A stretch of DNA of 64,000 nt from contig NZ_CP146101.1 of NCBI RefSeq assembly GCF_037023745.1, positions 6,278,001-6,342,000 of the forward strand, written 5' to 3'. Origin of the DNA: Streptomyces sp. SCSIO 30461 (GTDB taxonomy: Bacteria > Actinomycetota > Actinomycetes > Streptomycetales > Streptomycetaceae). Below, in pieces: positions 17,933-27,043 of this stretch (positions within the stretch are counted from its first letter, which is position 1; every line of letters begins with the position of its first letter). The notes under the pieces were generated by a model, which was not told where the DNA came from, did no database searches, and saw nothing but the letters and a program-made list of their open reading frames with translations. Position numbers and translations under genes: made by a program.

Positions 17933-19411
17933 GTGAGTGCTGTGTTGCCGGCGGTTCAGGTGTTTCCGGCTCTACTGTCGGAGCCGGACCGTCCCGCCCT
18001 GCGGTTCGTCGACCGTGCGCTGACGTACGGCGAACTCGCCGCGGCGGCCGGGGCGCTGGCGAGCCGAGTCTCGGAGGTCGGCAGGGTCGCGGTGTGGGCC
18101 ACACCGACCCTCGAGACCGCGGTCGGGGTGGTCGCCGCGGTACTCGCGGGAGTCCCCGCCGTACCGCTCAACCCCAAGACCGGCGAACGGGAACTGGCGC
18201 ATATCGTCGGCGACAGCGCGCCCGCGCTGGTGCTGGCCGCATCGGGGGACGAACTGCCCTCGGCACTGGCCGGGTTGAAGCGCCTGGACGTCACGGTGGA
18301 TCCGGTAGGGCAGAAGCCGGGCCTTCCGGCCCGGCTTCCGGCCGAGCCGGAAGACCCCGAGTCCCCGGCGCTCATCGTCTATACCTCGGGCACCACCGGC
18401 GCGCCGAAGGGCGCGGTGCTGCCCAGGCGGGCGATCACGGCGACGCTGGACGCACTGGCCGAAGCCTGGGCGTGGACCGCCGATGACGTGCTCGTCCACG
18501 GCCTCCCGCTGTTCCATGTGCACGGGCTGATCCTGGGAATCCTGGGCCCGCTGCGCCAGGGCGGCTCGGTACGACACCTCGGGAGGTTCTCGGCGGAGGG
18601 CGTGGCACGGGAGCTCGGCACGGGCGGAACGATGCTGTTCGGAGTGCCGACCATGTACCACCGGCTGGCCGAATCCCTGGAATCCGATCCGGAGTTGACG
18701 AAGGCTCTGGCGGGTGCACGGCTGCTGGTCTCCGGCTCGGCGGCGCTGCCGCTGTACGACCACGAGCGGATCACGGCGGGCACGGGGCGGCAGGTCGTCG
18801 AGCGCTACGGGATGACCGAGACCCTGATGAACACGAGCGTCCCGGTCGGGGGCGGTACGCGTCCCGGTTCGGTCGGCGTACCCCTGCGCGGTGTCGGGTT
18901 GCGGCTGGTGGAGGAGGACGGCTCCGAGATCACGGCGTACGACGGCGAGACGGTCGGGGAGATCCAGGTGCGGGGGCCGAATCTGTTCACCGGCTATCTC
19001 AACCGGCCGGACGCGACGGCGGCGGCGTTCGACGGGGAGTGGTTCCGTACCGGCGACATGGCCGCACGGGACGCGGACGGCCATGTGCGGATCGTGGGGC
19101 GCAAGGCGACCGACCTGATCAAGAGCGGCGGCTACAAGATCGGGGCCGGAGAGATCGAGAACGCTCTGCTGGACCATCCGGATGTCCGGGAGGTCGCGGT
19201 GACCGGTGAGCCGGACCCCGACCTGGGTGAACGGGTGGTGGCGTGGGTGGTGGCGGCGGATCCCGGGCGTCCGCCGTCGACCGAGGCGCTCGCGGACCAT
19301 GTCGCCACTCAACTCGCCCCGCACAAGCGGCCCCGTACGGTCCGCTATCTGGAGAGCCTGCCGCGGAACGACATGGGCAAGATCATGAAGCGGGCGCTGA
19401 CGCATGACTGA
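17933..19411 (+). CDS. matB: Malonyl/methylmalonyl-CoA synthetase MatB
   Basis: 492-residue ANL-superfamily adenylating enzyme, closely matching my memory of S. coelicolor MatB (SCO2444), which ligates malonate or methylmalonate to CoA. P-loop YTSGTTGAPKG at about 150-160, A5 motif YGMTETLMNTS, A7 FRTGDMAARD, A8 GRKATDLIKSGGYKIGAGEIE, and the A10 lysine in NDMGKIMKRAL near the C-terminus. GTG 17933 follows GAGGACGACTC. It overlaps the downstream carboxyltransferase by 8 nt, tying both to malonyl-CoA supply. Confidence 0.92.
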   Translation: MSAVLPAVQVFPALLSEPDRPALRFVDRALTYGELAAAAGALASRVSEVGRVAVWATPTLETAVGVVAAVLAGVPAVPLNPKTGERELAHIVGDSAPALVLAASGDELPSALAGLKRLDVTVDPVGQKPGLPARLPAEPEDPESPALIVYTSGTTGAPKGAVLPRRAITATLDALAEAWAWTADDVLVHGLPLFHVHGLILGILGPLRQGGSVRHLGRFSAEGVARELGTGGTMLFGVPTMYHRLAESLESDPELTKALAGARLLVSGSAALPLYDHERITAGTGRQVVERYGMTETLMNTSVPVGGGTRPGSVGVPLRGVGLRLVEEDGSEITAYDGETVGEIQVRGPNLFTGYLNRPDATAAAFDGEWFRTGDMAARDADGHVRIVGRKATDLIKSGGYKIGAGEIENALLDHPDVREVAVTGEPDPDLGERVVAWVVAADPGRPPSTEALADHVATQLAPHKRPRTVRYLESLPRNDMGKIMKRALTHD

Positions 19412-20864
19412 CGGGCTGACCGCACGGGCGGCGATCGCATTGGTGGCCGAGGAGTTCGCGGAGTTCGAACGGTCTGACGGGCCCAAGGGATCCGCACGGC
19501 CAGAGGAGTCCGAAGCATCCGTATGGTCCGAGACCCCGCAGCGAACGGGTGCTCCCGCCGGCACGGCTGCCGCACAGCCGGCTGACGGGCCGATCGGCTG
19601 GGACGGCTATGGCGCCTCGCGAGCCAGGGCCGCGGCCCGCAGCGGCGAACAGGAGTCGGTCGTCTGGGGTGTGGCGCGGATCGGTGAGCGCCGTGCCGTG
19701 GTGGTGTCCTTCGAGTTCCGCTTCATGGGCGGCTCGCTGGGCGAACGGACCGGGGACCGACTGGAGGCTGCGTACGCGCACGCGCGCGCCGAGCGCCTGC
19801 CCCTCGTGTCGCTGATCGCCACCGGTGGCAGCCGGATGCAGGAGGGCATGATCGCCCTCACCCAGCTCCAGCGGGTGGCACGCGCCGCCGCCCTGACCCG
19901 TGCGGCCGGCCTGCCCCAGATCGCTGTGCTCCGGGACCCCACCACGGGCGGCGGCTGGGCCACGCTGGGGGCGGGCGCGGACGTGATCCTGGCGCTGCCC
20001 GGCGCCCAGATCGGCTTCGCCGGTTCACGGGTCAGGCCGCAGGGCGCCGACCCGTCCGCGTACACGGCGACGGGTCAGCTGGCCGCCGGCCAGATCGACG
20101 CGATCGTCCGACGGGAGGAGCTGCGCGAGACGCTGGCGTCGTGGCTCGTGCTACTGACGGGCGGGGCCGGGTCAGCGCCGCCGCCGGCCGACGCACCCGC
20201 GCCGCCGCTCGCGCTCGGCAGCCAGGATCCGGCACCCACCGGCTGGGGCGCCGTCCAGTTGGCTCGCTCCGCACGACGCCCGCGCGCCCAGGCGTATCTC
20301 GACACGCACTTCGGCTCGCGGCTCGACATCCAGGGCGACCGGTGCGGCGGCACGGACCCCGGGATGCTGTGCGGCTTCGGACTGCGGGAGGGCCGGACGG
20401 TGGCCTACGCAGCGCAGGCGGGGACGGCGACCCGGCCCGCCGGCTACCGGACCGCCGCACGGCTGATACGGCTCGCGGACCGGCTCGGGATTCCCGTGCT
20501 GACGCTGGTGGACACCCCAGGGGCCGCGAACGACGCGGAGGCCGAGCGCGAGGGTGCGGGGGCGGCCATCGCCGAGGCCTTCGCGGCGATAGCGGAGGCC
20601 CGGGTCCCGGTGACCACGCTGGTGATCGGCGAGGGCGGCTCGGGCGGAGCACTGGCGCTGGCCGCTCCGGGCAACACCTGGACCACGCCGGACGGCTACT
20701 TCTCGGTGATCGCGCCCGAGCTCGCCGCGGCGATCCTCAAACGAGGGCCGGGCGAGGCGGCCGCCACGGCGGACCAGCTGCGGCTACGGCCCCAGGACCT
20801 GGTGGAGCTGGGGCTGGTGCGGGGGATCGTGAGTTCCGGAGGCGGCGCAGCGAAGCAGCCATGA
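19404..20864 (+). CDS. Fused acyl-CoA carboxylase carboxyltransferase (beta-alpha)
   Basis: 486 residues with two crotonase-fold halves: an AccD-like N-half (GGSLGERTGDRLEAA, GGSRMQEGMIALTQL, DPTTGGGWATLGAGADVILA) and an AccA-like C-half (LDTHFGSRLDIQGDR, LTLVDTPGAANDAEAEREGAG, IGEGGSGGALALA). The zinc ribbon that precedes bacterial AccD is absent; instead a 90-residue Ser/Pro/Glu-rich leader is present. No biotin carboxylase or carrier gene is nearby, so the partner subunit must be encoded elsewhere. Translationally coupled to matB (8-nt overlap). Substrate (acetyl- or propionyl-CoA) cannot be read off. Confidence 0.85.
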   Translation: MTDGLTARAAIALVAEEFAEFERSDGPKGSARPEESEASVWSETPQRTGAPAGTAAAQPADGPIGWDGYGASRARAAARSGEQESVVWGVARIGERRAVVVSFEFRFMGGSLGERTGDRLEAAYAHARAERLPLVSLIATGGSRMQEGMIALTQLQRVARAAALTRAAGLPQIAVLRDPTTGGGWATLGAGADVILALPGAQIGFAGSRVRPQGADPSAYTATGQLAAGQIDAIVRREELRETLASWLVLLTGGAGSAPPPADAPAPPLALGSQDPAPTGWGAVQLARSARRPRAQAYLDTHFGSRLDIQGDRCGGTDPGMLCGFGLREGRTVAYAAQAGTATRPAGYRTAARLIRLADRLGIPVLTLVDTPGAANDAEAEREGAGAAIAEAFAAIAEARVPVTTLVIGEGGSGGALALAAPGNTWTTPDGYFSVIAPELAAAILKRGPGEAAATADQLRLRPQDLVELGLVRGIVSSGGGAAKQP

Positions 20865-21082
20865 ATTCCATCACAGTGATACGAATAACCAATATCGGAA
20901 ATATCGCCCCCATCTCCACGAACCCATGACTCCTTTTGTTTGGTTTCATCACAGTTCATTGCCATTTTCGGGTGGCAAAATGATCAACTTCGCCCGGGAA
21001 ACCCGGTGAGGTCGACCTTCCCTGAGCAGCCCGCCCTCTGGTACACGTGACAGTCCCCGAAAGCACCACCGGAAGTCACGCC

Positions 21083-21352
21083 ATGGACCAGGACCCCACC
21101 CCTGACCACATATCCTTCTCGATCGATCTGACCTTCGAAGAGGCCAGGCGGCGAGCCGAGGTCGTGGCCGCTCTCGGGCCCGACTGGGATCCCATGGCAG
21201 CGCTGCGGGACGAGGAGGCGGCGTACTCCCTCCTCTACTCCGGGCTCGATGCCGAGCAGCAGCGCACCTACGAAGCGCTCGTCGCGGCGGGTGTGCTGCC
21301 CGAGAACCCCCGACGGCCCGGAGGGGAGCCCGGCCGTGCGGCTTCCCATTGA
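21083..21352 (+). CDS. Small hypothetical protein (DUF6400-like)
   Basis: 89 residues, acidic and helical, with core FSIDLTFEEARRRAEVVAAL and LLYSGLDAEQQRTYEALVAAGVLP. I recall similar small streptomycete proteins filed as DUF6400, tentatively. ATG 21083 has CGGAAG seven bases upstream; a GTG at 21047 is possible but has no ribosome site. The 182-bp region before it is notably AT-rich for this genome and probably holds the promoter. Its end overlaps the next gene by 17 nt. Confidence 0.6.
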   Translation: MDQDPTPDHISFSIDLTFEEARRRAEVVAALGPDWDPMAALRDEEAAYSLLYSGLDAEQQRTYEALVAAGVLPENPRRPGGEPGRAASH

Positions 21353-21566
21353 TCCGCAGGCGGACATCGCCCGGCGCGCCTGGGTGCCCTGCCCGCGCTG
21401 CGACGACTCCCGCGACTGCGCGCCCTGCGCGGAGCGGCGCAACTGCCGCGACCACTGGCGCTATCTGATCTCCAACCAGGGCGCGGTCGTCCACCTCCAG
21501 TGCCCCGGATGCACTCACATGTGGTCGCTGGACACCCGCCGCGATGGAGGCGCCCGCCCGCGCTGA
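21336..21566 (+). CDS. Small cysteine-rich zinc-ribbon-like protein
   Basis: 76 residues starting at GTG 21336, with GGAGGGGAG about eight bases upstream, inside the 3' end of the preceding gene (17-nt overlap). It has Cys pairs CPRC, CAPC and CPGC plus further Cys, consistent with a zinc site or two. No known function. The overlap and good ribosome site argue for a coupled pair. Confidence 0.6.
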   Translation: MRLPIDPQADIARRAWVPCPRCDDSRDCAPCAERRNCRDHWRYLISNQGAVVHLQCPGCTHMWSLDTRRDGGARPR

Positions 21567-21763
21567 ACCCGTCACGCCGGTGACGCGACACGGCCACATG
21601 GAGGACATGACCTCGGCGAAATCCGCGCTCGCCGGATGTCGGGATCGTTCGCTGCGGCAACATTTGCTACGCCTTGGGCGCGCAAGCGAATCGGACTTCG
21701 GGGAGCAGCCTCGAACTCGCGGCCGATTCGCTCCCACTGACTCGTCTTCGAGAAAGGTCCGGG

Positions 21764-23059
21764 ATGCCCAAGCTCTTCGGCGCTGCCCTCCTCGCTCTGG
21801 CCCTGGCGGCCGCCACACCGACTTCCGCGACGGCCGCCGCGCCAGTACCGGCGGACGCGCCCACGACGGCCGCGTTCGCGACGGCCACACAGTCCGACCA
21901 GATCCCCGGCCGGTACATCGTGACGCTCAAGGACGCCGCCGTGCAGTCCGACACCACGGCCACCGTGAATGCGGCAGTCGCCCAGGCGACCTCCATGGGA
22001 GCCACGGTGCGGCACGTCTACCGGCACGCCCTGCACGGCTACTCGGCCGCCATGAGCAAGAGCGCGGCAGCCGCGCTCGCCGACGACCCCCGGGTGCAGT
22101 CCGTCCAGCCCGAGCGGAGGGTACGGGCCCTCGCACAGACGGTCCCGACGGGCGTGGACCGGGTGGAGGCCGACCTCAGCCCGACCGCCGCCATCGACGG
22201 CAAGGACACCCGGGTCGACGTCGACGTCGCGGTGATCGACACAGGTGTGGACATGAACCACCCCGACCTGAACGTCTACAAGGCGGGGGCGAAGAACTGC
22301 TGGTTCCCCTGGCTCCCGGTGCTGGACATGCACGGCCACGGCAGTCATGTCGCCGGCACCATCGGCGCCCTCGACAACAACACCGGAGTGGTCGGCGTGG
22401 CTCCGGGCGCCCGGATCTGGCCGGTGCAGGTGCTCAACCCGCTGGGCCTGGGCACCACCGCGGACGTCGTCTGCGGAATCGACTACGTGACCCAGCACGC
22501 CGACCAGATCGACGTCGTCAACATGAGCCTCGGCGGCAGCGGCTCCGACGACGGCAAGTGCGGAACGGTCAACAACGACGCCATGCACAGGGCGATCTGC
22601 GCCTCCGTCGCGGCGGGTGTGACCTATGTGGTCGCAGCGGCCAACAGCCACGCCGACGCCAAGAACACCACCCCGGCCGCATACGACGAAGTGATCACGG
22701 TCAGCGCCCTGGCCGACTTCGACGGCAAGTCCGGGGGGCTCGGCAAGGCGAGCTGCCGCGCCGACCGGGACGACACCTTCGCGGACTTCTCCAACTACGG
22801 CGCGGATGTCGATCTGATCGCGCCCGGTGTGTGCATCCGTTCCACTTACCGAAACGGCGGCTACGCGGTCCTGTCCGGTACGTCGATGGCCTCACCGCAT
22901 GTCGCCGGTGGCGCGGCCCTGTACAAGGCCACTCACCCGGGCGCGTCGCCCGCCGCCGTCAAGGCGGCCCTGGTGGCGGCAGGCGGCACGGACTGGCTGT
23001 GGCCGTCGGAGGACGGTGACAACACCAAGGAGCCGCTGCTGAGGCTGCGCGGCTTCTGA
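21764..23059 (+). CDS. Secreted subtilisin-like serine protease (S8)
   Basis: 431-residue extracellular protease. Signal peptide (MPKLFGAALLALALAAATPTSATAAA), an I9 inhibitor propeptide (GRYIVTLKDAAV to about residue 120), then an S8 domain with the triad in VAVIDTGVDMNHPD (Asp), GHGSHVAGTIGAL (His) and GTSMASPHVAGG (Ser). Four or more Cys suggest disulfides. ATG 21764 follows GAAAGG; upstream codons in frame lack a signal. No C-terminal accessory domain. Followed by a strong hairpin. Confidence 0.9.
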   Translation: MPKLFGAALLALALAAATPTSATAAAPVPADAPTTAAFATATQSDQIPGRYIVTLKDAAVQSDTTATVNAAVAQATSMGATVRHVYRHALHGYSAAMSKSAAAALADDPRVQSVQPERRVRALAQTVPTGVDRVEADLSPTAAIDGKDTRVDVDVAVIDTGVDMNHPDLNVYKAGAKNCWFPWLPVLDMHGHGSHVAGTIGALDNNTGVVGVAPGARIWPVQVLNPLGLGTTADVVCGIDYVTQHADQIDVVNMSLGGSGSDDGKCGTVNNDAMHRAICASVAAGVTYVVAAANSHADAKNTTPAAYDEVITVSALADFDGKSGGLGKASCRADRDDTFADFSNYGADVDLIAPGVCIRSTYRNGGYAVLSGTSMASPHVAGGAALYKATHPGASPAAVKAALVAAGGTDWLWPSEDGDNTKEPLLRLRGF

Positions 23060-23100
23060 TGTCCGCCACCTGACGAGCAGTCACCGCGACGGAGGTACGA

Positions 23101-23137
23101 CCCCGTGCGCAGGGCCCCCGAAGGCCCGCGCACGGGG
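23101..23137. terminator. Terminator between S8 protease and MFS gene
   Basis: CCCCGTGCGC (23101-23110) pairs perfectly with GCGCACGGGG (23128-23137), with an inner GGGC/GCCC stem. It serves the two convergent genes. Confidence 0.75.
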
Positions 23138-23220
23138 CAACGGCTCGAAGGCCTACGTCGCCAACGCCGGCTCGGACAGCGTGTGGCATTTCCCTTGTCC
23201 GCATGGGGTCTCCCCACGTC

Positions 23221-24585
23221 CTACGGAGTAGGTTGTCGGGCGTCGTACCGGACGAACCCCCGGGCGCGCAGGCCGAGCAGACCGACCGCCAGCGCGCAGG
23301 CGATCCCACCCCCGGTGATGGCCACGGCCGGAGAGGTGAGGCCGGCGACGGAACCGGCGAGGAAGTCACCCAGCCGGGGGCCACCGGCCACGACCACGAT
23401 GAACACGCCCTGGAGACGCCCGCGCAGTTCATCCGGCACCGCGGCCTGGAGCATGGTGCTCCGGTACACCATGGAGACCGTGTCGGCGTAGCCCGCGAGG
23501 GCGAGGAAGAACAGCCCGAGCCAGAGGTTGCGGGTCAGCCCAAACGCGGCGATGGCCAGGCCCCAAGCAGCGACGGCGAGCAGGATCGCCACCCCGTGCC
23601 GCCTGATCCGCCCCTGCCAGCCGGAGAACACCCCGCCCAGCAGCGCCCCCACCGCGGGGGCCGCGACGAGGAGTCCGGTGGTGCGGGCGTCGCCGCCGTA
23701 CCAGAGCACCGCGATGGCGGGAAACAGCGCACGCGGGTGCGCGAGGATCATCGCGCAGAAGTCCGAGAAGAACGTCATACGGATATTGGGCCTGGTGGCC
23801 AGGAAGCGCAGCCCGCCGAGTACGGATGCCCGCTTGCCGGACCCCGGGTCGTCGCGGTCGGTGCCGTGGTCGGGCAGCATGGCGGGAAGCCGCCACATCG
23901 CGTACAGCGCGGCCCAGAAGGCGACCGCGTCCACGAGGTACGCGGCCTGGTAGCCCCCGTAGCCCACGATCAGCCCGCCGAGCATCGGCCCGATCAGCAT
24001 CCCTGAGGTAGTGGTCACGGAGCTGAGCGCGTTGGCGGCCGGAAGCTGCTCCGCCGGCAGCAGGCGCGGGATCATCGCGCTGCGGGCGGGCGCGTTGAGC
24101 GCGGCGCAGACGGCTTGCAGCGCGACCACCGCGTAGAGGAACCAGACCCGGTGGAATCCGGCGAACGCGGCGGTGGCCAGCGCCGCCGACAACACGGCCA
24201 GGCCGGTCGCGCTGGCCAGGCCGAGCTTGCGGCGGTCCACGGTGTCGGCGACCGCACCGCCGTACAGCCCGAACACGACCAGCGGGACGAGGGAGAAGAG
24301 CCCGACCAGCCCGACGGAGAAGGTCGAGCGCGTGATGTCGTACACCTGGAGCGAGATCGCCAGGGTGGTCATGCCCTGCCCGATCCAGGAGACCGTGTTG
24401 CCGAACCACAACCGCCGGTAGTCCGCGGACACGCGCAGGGGTGTGAGGTCGGCGAGGATACGGCGACGGGCGGGTTCCGATCCGGCGCCCGGGACACGTT
24501 CGGCAACCGAGTCGCTCTCGGCGACCGGATCAGGCTCGGGGGCATCGGGGGCGGGAGCGGGGTTGGGGGTGCCGCTCGTGGTCAT
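23221..24585 (-). CDS. MFS transporter (EntS-like)
   Basis: 454 residues with about 12 hydrophobic helices and a charged 50-residue leader. The segment YRRLWFGNTVSWIGQGMTTLA and the GGAVADTVDRRK loop match the EntS/transmembrane secretion effector group of MFS exporters. ATG 24585 is chosen because a TATACT -10-like element lies about 40 bp upstream; the open frame further upstream is non-coding. Substrate unknown. Confidence 0.82.
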   Translation of the reverse strand: MTTSGTPNPAPAPDAPEPDPVAESDSVAERVPGAGSEPARRRILADLTPLRVSADYRRLWFGNTVSWIGQGMTTLAISLQVYDITRSTFSVGLVGLFSLVPLVVFGLYGGAVADTVDRRKLGLASATGLAVLSAALATAAFAGFHRVWFLYAVVALQAVCAALNAPARSAMIPRLLPAEQLPAANALSSVTTTSGMLIGPMLGGLIVGYGGYQAAYLVDAVAFWAALYAMWRLPAMLPDHGTDRDDPGSGKRASVLGGLRFLATRPNIRMTFFSDFCAMILAHPRALFPAIAVLWYGGDARTTGLLVAAPAVGALLGGVFSGWQGRIRRHGVAILLAVAAWGLAIAAFGLTRNLWLGLFFLALAGYADTVSMVYRSTMLQAAVPDELRGRLQGVFIVVVAGGPRLGDFLAGSVAGLTSPAVAITGGGIACALAVGLLGLRARGFVRYDARQPTP

Positions 24586-24730
24586 GCGGCAGCAGGTATG
24601 GGCGGCATGGACCGCAGTATAGGGAAGTTGTTCGATCAGCCCCTTACATTTATCTGCCCGGCCGCTCCCTGAGCCGTACGATGAACGAAGCGTGATCGCG
24701 AGCTTCGCCCTCGTCAGGGAGGCAGCTGCC

Positions 24731-25090
24731 ATGGCACACGACTCCGACCGGATCCCGGGCATCGACCCCGCCGCGGCACCCAGCGGCACGGGCTGTGCCG
24801 AGTGCACGGCCAGCGGAGGCTGGTGGTTCCATCTGCGCAGGTGCGCCGAGTGCGGGCACATCGGCTGCTGCGACTCGTCCCCCGAGCAGCACGCCACCAA
24901 GCACGCACACACGGCAGGGCACCCGTTCCTGACCAGCTTCGAGCCGGGCGAGGACTGGTTCTGGAACATCGAGACGGAGCAGTACTACGACGGGCCACCG
25001 CTGCCCCCGCCCACGGCGCACCCGGGATCCCAACCGGTCCCGGGCCCGGCGGGCAAGGTCCCCGCCGACTGGCAGCGGCGACTCAACTGA
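24731..25090 (+). CDS. UBP-type zinc finger protein
   Basis: 119 residues carrying a UBP-type (ubiquitin-hydrolase) zinc finger: GCAECTASGGWWFHLRRCAECGHIGCC in two stretches followed by HATKHAHTAGHPF, with Cys and His at the expected spacings. ATG 24731 follows AGGGAGG. Free-standing bacterial versions are common in actinomycetes, with unknown binding partners. It ends 5 bp before the convergent BASS transporter. Confidence 0.82.
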   Translation: MAHDSDRIPGIDPAAAPSGTGCAECTASGGWWFHLRRCAECGHIGCCDSSPEQHATKHAHTAGHPFLTSFEPGEDWFWNIETEQYYDGPPLPPPTAHPGSQPVPGPAGKVPADWQRRLN

Positions 25091-25095
25091 GGTTC

Positions 25096-26073
25096 TCACC
25101 GGACCAGGCGCGGCACGAGGCGTACGTAGGCCACCAGGCCGATGACCTCCACAAGGGTCTGGGTGACCACGACCACGGCGGCGACGTCCAGTTGGTCCGG
25201 CAGGGCGAGCGCGAGCGGCAGGACGACCAGGGAGTTGCGCGTCGCGCCGCTGAAGACGACGGCCCGGGACGCGGCGGTGCCCAGCCTGAAGAGGGCCGTC
25301 ACGGCGTGCCCCACGAAGGCCATCACCACCAGGAACAGCACATAGAACGGCACCACCGCGGCGACGTCGACCAGGCTGCCTTCGAGCTTGGGCATCTGGG
25401 AGGCGACGACGAGGAGGAGGGTCGCGGCCATCAGCGGCACCGTCGCCGCGGTCGCAGCGCCCAGCACCCTTGGGCCCGCCGGCCGTCGGGCCGCCCACAA
25501 CTGGGTGGCCCAGGCGGCCGCCAGCGGGATGGCGATCAGAAACAGAAACGCCTCCAGGAATGGGCCGATCTCGACGATGTCGGCCAACTCAGCGCCCATG
25601 AACAGATAGAGGTACAGCGGCAGCAGCACCATCTGGACGACCAGCAGCAGCGGCGTCGAGGCGAGCAGTCGGCGGCGGCTGCCACCCGCGAGCCCGGTGA
25701 AGACGACGACATAGTCCACACACGGGCACAGCAGGACCAGCAGCACTCCGAGGCGGACGGCCTGGTCGGCGGGGAGGAACGCGAACATCGCGGCGACCAC
25801 GAGGGGTACGGCGATGAAGTTGACGACCAGGGTGGCCGCCAGGAAGCGACCGTCGCGCAGTGAGCGGACCAGCTCAGCCGCCGGCACCTGGAGGAACGTG
25901 ACATAAAGCAGCGCCCCGAGAACCGGGTTGATGGAGTGCTCAAGGCCGGGTCCGAGTCCCGGGGCCGCCCAGCCGAGCAGAACGCCGCCCGCGATGGCGC
26001 ACAGATAGACCGCGACCTGATGCCGTTCCATCCGCCTGACCAGTCCGCTGGGGCCGTGGGGCTCCTGTGGCAT
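25096..26073 (-). CDS. BASS/ACR3-type arsenic resistance permease
   Basis: 325 residues, about 10 TM helices. VLLVLLCPCVDYVVVFTGLAGG near residue 115-135 is the conserved helix-break region with the Cys-Pro-Cys seen in ACR3 arsenite carriers and related bile-acid:sodium symporters; SGATRNSLVVLPLALALP is the second conserved element. Arsenite export is the likeliest role, but no arsR or arsC lies beside it, so transport of another solute is possible. Confidence 0.78.
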   Translation of the reverse strand: MPQEPHGPSGLVRRMERHQVAVYLCAIAGGVLLGWAAPGLGPGLEHSINPVLGALLYVTFLQVPAAELVRSLRDGRFLAATLVVNFIAVPLVVAAMFAFLPADQAVRLGVLLVLLCPCVDYVVVFTGLAGGSRRRLLASTPLLLVVQMVLLPLYLYLFMGAELADIVEIGPFLEAFLFLIAIPLAAAWATQLWAARRPAGPRVLGAATAATVPLMAATLLLVVASQMPKLEGSLVDVAAVVPFYVLFLVVMAFVGHAVTALFRLGTAASRAVVFSGATRNSLVVLPLALALPDQLDVAAVVVVTQTLVEVIGLVAYVRLVPRLVR

Positions 26074-26257
26074 GGCGGCGGCTCCTTGGATGGGCTCGGC
26101 TGGACTGTGCCCGCCTCATTATGGCGATCAAGATCACGGCGATCGCGCGGGTGTCCGCCTGACGCACCTGACACACTCGACACCCCGACATCGAACACAA
26201 TTCGCGTTCTCGTAAGGTCGTTCCCGTTCTGGTCCGACGAGTGAACGGGGACGGCTC

Positions 26258-27025
26258 TTGGACGCCATAGGCGTGGCGGGCCTGCTGACCGCGGCGACAG
26301 CCGCAGGATGGATCGACGCGGTCGTCGGCGGCGGCGGACTCGTCCTCATACCCGCGCTGATGATGGCTTTTCCGCAACTGTCACCGACCGTGGCACTCGG
26401 CACCAACAAGCTGACCGCCATCACCGGTACGACGATCGCCGCGGTGACCTACGCCAGGCGCACCAAGCTGGACCGCTCCATCGCACTTCCGGCGGCCGGC
26501 CTCGCCATCCCGGCCGCCGGGGTCGGTGCCCTGTCCGCGTCCAGCCTGCCGGCCGACTGGTTCCGGCCCGTCATCATGGCCCTGCTCATCGCCGTGGCCA
26601 TCTTCGTCACCCTCCGGCCGGGATTCGGAGCGGTACAGGAGAGCGAACTCGTCAGCAGACGCCGCAAGCTCGCGGTCATCGGGGCCGCGGGGTGCGGAAT
26701 CGGCTTCTACGACGGTGTCTTCGGCCCCGGCACCGGCACCTTCCTCATCATGATGTTCACCAGCCTGCTGTCCCTGGAGTTCCTCCAGAGTTCGGCCCTG
26801 GCCAAGGTGGTGAACGTCGGGACCAACGCGGGCGCTCTCGCGGTGTTCGCCCTCCAGGGCCAGGTGCTGTGGCTGCTCGGCGCGGGAATGGCCGTGTGCA
26901 ACATCGTCGGCGCGGCACTCGGGGCGCGGACGGCACTGCGCCGCGGATCAGGGTTCGTGCGCACGGTGCTGCTCGTGGTGGTGACCGGCATGGTCGTGAA
27001 GCTCGGCTACGACCAGTTCGCGTAG
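26258..27025 (+). CDS. TSUP family (TauE/SafE) membrane transporter
   Basis: 255 residues, about eight TM helices. VAGLLTAATAAGWIDAVVGGGG and LGTNKLTAITGT near the N-terminus and FYDGVFGPGTGTFLI in the middle are TauE/SafE (PF01925) signatures. It starts with TTG at 26258 (GGGGACGGCTC ahead). Relatives export sulfite, sulfoacetate or other small anions; the substrate is not shown. Confidence 0.85.
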   Translation: MDAIGVAGLLTAATAAGWIDAVVGGGGLVLIPALMMAFPQLSPTVALGTNKLTAITGTTIAAVTYARRTKLDRSIALPAAGLAIPAAGVGALSASSLPADWFRPVIMALLIAVAIFVTLRPGFGAVQESELVSRRRKLAVIGAAGCGIGFYDGVFGPGTGTFLIMMFTSLLSLEFLQSSALAKVVNVGTNAGALAVFALQGQVLWLLGAGMAVCNIVGAALGARTALRRGSGFVRTVLLVVVTGMVVKLGYDQFA

Positions 27026-27043
27026 GCCGCGGCGACACACGCC

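Noticed and set aside
17972..19564. 530-codon open frame antisense to matB
   Set aside because: Same GC-driven artefact; matB motifs on the plus strand are unambiguous.
24802..25863. 353-codon plus-strand frame across the UBP and BASS genes
   Set aside because: Gln/Arg/His-rich antisense translation of the BASS transporter with no recognisable domain.
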